Shown: positions 5,203 to 6,405 of the stretch, piece after piece
How positions within the stretch are numbered: the first letter of the stretch is position 1
Layout: the number at the start of each line of letters is the position of its first letter
DNA from: Bacillota bacterium
Lineage (GTDB): Bacteria > Bacillota > UBA4882 > UBA8346
Length of the DNA: 6,405 nt
NCBI GenBank assembly: GCA_003501365.1
Contig: DNPP01000366.1
Span: 657-7,061, forward strand
Direction of reading: 5' to 3'
The notes under the pieces: model-generated
Told to the model about the DNA's origin: nothing
The model's input: the letters and a program-made list of their open reading frames with translations, nothing else
The model's database searches: none
Made by a program: the position numbers and the translations under genes

Positions 5203-5409
5203 TATAAAATTTTCTGAAAGAGAGATTGCGCCGCCTTTGCCTTGATTTGCGTAAATGGGGATACCTGCTTGGCTCAGTGCCTCACTATCTCGATAGATTG
5301 TCCGGAATGATCGGATCGATACTTCAGAAGGCTTGGCTAATTCCGGAGCCGTTACGATACCTTTTTCAAGGATGATATATACAATTTAAAATATCCGGCT
5401 GATCTGCAT
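5203..5409 (-). pseudogene. Remnant of a YafY/WYL-type transcriptional regulator (HTH half only)
   Basis: Reading the - strand from ATG 5407-5409 gives MQISRIF, a TAA stop at codon 8, then IVYIILEKGIVTAPELAK, a helix-turn-helix and YRDSEALSQAGIPIYANQGKGGAISLSENF. This is the unmistakable N-terminal winged-HTH half of YafY/WYL-domain regulators, normally about 300 residues. Decay is visible in four ways: the stop codon where Glu or Gln is usual; three extra codons (near 5301-5310) inside the recognition region between SIR and TIYRD; unusual Pro, Ser and Ser residues at normally conserved positions; and complete loss of the WYL ligand-binding half. After ENFI the frame runs into the SDR ribosome binding site and stops at 5161-5163. 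A deletion probably joined this gene to the SDR leader. A short truncated protein from an internal start is possible but unlikely to regulate normally. Confidence 0.8.
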
Positions 5410-5432
5410 CCATCTCACTTCAATCAAAGTAT

Positions 5433-5474
5433 AAAACATAAAACTTGACAACACTGTGTCATGTTATATGTTTT
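5433..5474. promoter_or_regulatory. Large inverted-repeat operator with promoter-like elements in both directions
   Basis: Arms of 18 bases (5433-5450 and 5457-5474) match at 16 positions around a 6-base centre, with TGACA/TGTCA as the innermost pair. On the + strand TTGACA (5445-5450) followed after 16 bases by TATGTT resembles a promoter. By symmetry the - strand has ATGACA, 16 bases, TATGTT pointing at the regulator remnant and SDR operon. It lies 24 bases upstream of the regulator's ATG, the expected place for an autoregulatory WYL-regulator operator. Confidence 0.65.
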
Positions 5475-5488
5475 TAAGAAATGACGTT

Positions 5489-5555
5489 AACCTCGATCCG
5501 GCAAGTAAGTCACAATTTTTCTGCAATGGCGTAGAAAAATTGGCCGGATCGGGTT
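5489..5555. repeat. Long bipartite hairpin 1
   Basis: The outer stem CGATCCGGC (5494-5502) pairs with GCCGGATCG (5543-5551), extended by AACC/GGTT across a one-base bulge. The inner stem AATTTTTCT (5514-5522) pairs with AGAAAAATT (5533-5541). An 11-base one-sided bulge separates them. No T-run follows on either strand, so it is not a standard terminator. Confidence 0.75.
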
Positions 5556-5561
5556 CATTGT

Positions 5562-5618
5562 TTGAATCCGGCAAGTTTAAATGCGACTGAGGTTTTTGGG
5601 GTTACTTGTCGGATTCAA
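5562..5618. repeat. Long hairpin 2, sharing an 11-bp core with hairpin 1
   Basis: A 15-bp stem (5562-5576 with 5604-5618, one G-T wobble) encloses a 27-base loop. Its left arm carries ATCCGGCAAGT (5566-5576), identical to 5496-5506 in hairpin 1. The pair resembles a short MITE-like or REP-like element, or two related RNA stems. Confidence 0.75.
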
Positions 5619-5633
5619 GTTTAATAAAAATTG

Positions 5634-5655
5634 GTAGGCACAATATGGTGCGTAC
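5634..5655. promoter_or_regulatory. Operator-like palindrome upstream of the flavin reductase gene
   Basis: GTAGGCAC and GTGCGTAC form 8-bp arms with one mismatch around AATATG. It ends where the -35 box of the following TATAAT promoter should lie, so a bound protein could control transcription. The outer GTA/TAC flanks are in the style of HxlR-type sites, but no such regulator is in the window. Confidence 0.55.
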
Positions 5656-5683
5656 TTCTATTATGTTTCTGAATGGATATAAT
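5655..5683 (+). promoter_or_regulatory. Probable promoter of the flavin reductase gene
   Basis: A perfect TATAAT -10 box lies at 5678-5683. The -35 region 17 bases upstream (5655-5660) is a poor match to TTGACA, consistent with an activator-dependent or regulated promoter. The start codon is 80 bases downstream. Confidence 0.5.
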
Positions 5684-5762
5684 AGGATCAGAGAACACAT
5701 TCAAAAGCTGAATAGAAAGAAAACCGTTTTATAAAAAACCAATCATTGCAGAGGTGAAATCG

Positions 5763-6332
5763 ATGAAAAAAGATTTGGGTGCTAAAACTTTGGTTTATCC
5801 TACACCGGTTTTGGTGATATCAACTTATGATAATGAAGGGAATCCAAATGCCATGACCGTTGCTTGGGGAGGCATTTGCTGCTCATCTCCACCTTGTGTC
5901 ACGATCTCAGTACGGAAGGCGACGTACACTTACGGCAACCTGATGGCCAAAAAGGCTTTCGTAATGAATATTCCTTCCGCAAACTATATTCAAGAAGCAG
6001 ATTATTTTGGCATTGAATCCGGGAAAAAGGAGAATAAATTTGCCAAGACGGGCCTTACACCGGTAAAAAGTGAACTGGTCGACGCCCCTTATATCCGAGA
6101 GTTTCCAATTAATTTGGAGTGCAAAATCATCCAGGTTCATGAACTTGGCTTGCACACCCAGTTTATCGGGGAGGTCTTGAATGTTAAAATGGATGAAACC
6201 ATCCAGGAAAAAGGCGACCAAGCGGTTATCGAACAGGTAAAACCTTTGCTATTTGCGCCGGATAGTAGAGATTATTATGGTATCGGGGAACAAATCGGCC
6301 AGGCATTTTCGATAGGCAAGGAGATCGGATAA
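5763..6332 (+). CDS. Flavin reductase-like FMN-binding protein (split-barrel fold)
   Basis: The 189-residue product belongs to the flavin reductase-like/flavoredoxin (DIM6/NTAB) group. These cytoplasmic proteins bind FMN in a split beta-barrel and reduce flavin or pass electrons to partners. Landmarks are PTPVLVIST (13-21), NAMTVAW (29-35), and PPCVTISVRKATYTYGNL (43-60, typical flavin phosphate-contact region). These are followed by FVMNIPS (66-72), GEVLNVKMDE (136-145) and a C-terminal segment with YYGIGE (171-176). I start at ATG 5763 because AGAGGTG (5750-5756) lies 6 bases before it; an in-frame GTG at 5754 is part of that ribosome binding site. The gene stands alone with its own TATAAT box and palindromic operator. 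Cys39, Cys40, Cys45 and Cys120 are present, but no iron-sulfur or rubredoxin motif is fused. Electron partner and substrate are unknown. Confidence 0.9.
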   Translation: MKKDLGAKTLVYPTPVLVISTYDNEGNPNAMTVAWGGICCSSPPCVTISVRKATYTYGNLMAKKAFVMNIPSANYIQEADYFGIESGKKENKFAKTGLTPVKSELVDAPYIREFPINLECKIIQVHELGLHTQFIGEVLNVKMDETIQEKGDQAVIEQVKPLLFAPDSRDYYGIGEQIGQAFSIGKEIG

Positions 6333-6405
6333 GACAGCCCGACGGCATGAGAATACAGATCTAAAGGCCTTGTTATGAGCTGGATGGGGAATACTGGCTA
6401 TGCCG

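Noticed and set aside
5489..5618. The two hairpins as rho-independent terminators
   Set aside because: Neither stem is followed by a T-run on either strand, and one has a 27-base loop.
5907..6221. A 104-codon - strand frame
   Set aside because: It is antisense to the flavin reductase gene, whose motifs are clearly recognisable.
6333..6405. Possible start of another gene or a terminator after the flavin reductase
   Set aside because: The last 73 bases show no stem with a T-run and no start codon with a convincing ribosome binding site and open frame.

Overview
The window looks like a piece of a low-to-moderate GC Firmicutes chromosome, probably a clostridial lineage such as Peptococcaceae or Desulfitobacteriaceae. 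This is inferred from strong GGAGG-type ribosome binding sites, use of GTG and TTG starts, AT-rich promoters and protein sequences of familiar clostridial type. No rRNA, tRNA or marker gene fixes the species.

Left part (1-500): two small, clearly related hypothetical proteins lie in tandem on the + strand (one truncated by the window edge). A rho-independent terminator at 462-496 closes this unit.

Middle part (500-2912): this is accessory DNA with few intact genes. Positions 500-1346 hold no convincing gene but are full of short repeats and palindromes. Positions 1347-1909 carry a broken gene with a CxxC start, resembling HNH/zinc-finger-type proteins. Positions 1910-2280 form an unassigned, structured stretch. 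Then comes an intact type II toxin-antitoxin pair (RelE/ParE-fold toxin, 2331-2808). Diverged inverted copies of one repeat (951-1015 and 2824-2912) bracket this AT-rich 1.8 kb block, as if it were an inserted or rearranged island.

Right-centre (2971-5409, - strand): a compact operon encodes a short-chain dehydrogenase/reductase, an AlkC-type HEAT-repeat DNA glycosylase with an Ig-like tail, and a Dabb-domain protein. The last two genes overlap by ATGA. A hairpin at 2841-2867 is its probable terminator. Immediately upstream, in the same orientation, lies the remnant of a YafY/WYL-type regulator. Only its N-terminal helix-turn-helix half survives, broken by a stop codon, and it runs straight into the dehydrogenase's ribosome binding site. 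Further upstream is a 42-bp near-perfect inverted repeat at 5433-5474 with promoter-like elements facing both ways. It probably served as the regulator's own operator and may now drive the operon.

Right part (5475-6405): about 280 bp of non-coding DNA contains two long hairpins sharing an 11-bp core, then a separate 22-bp operator-like palindrome and a TATAAT box. These lead into an intact flavin reductase-like gene (5763-6332). The last 73 bases show nothing recognisable.

No large undescribed system is evident. The most interesting items are the decayed regulator fused to the operon leader, the symmetric divergent operator, the hairpin pair, and the inverted repeats around the toxin-antitoxin block.
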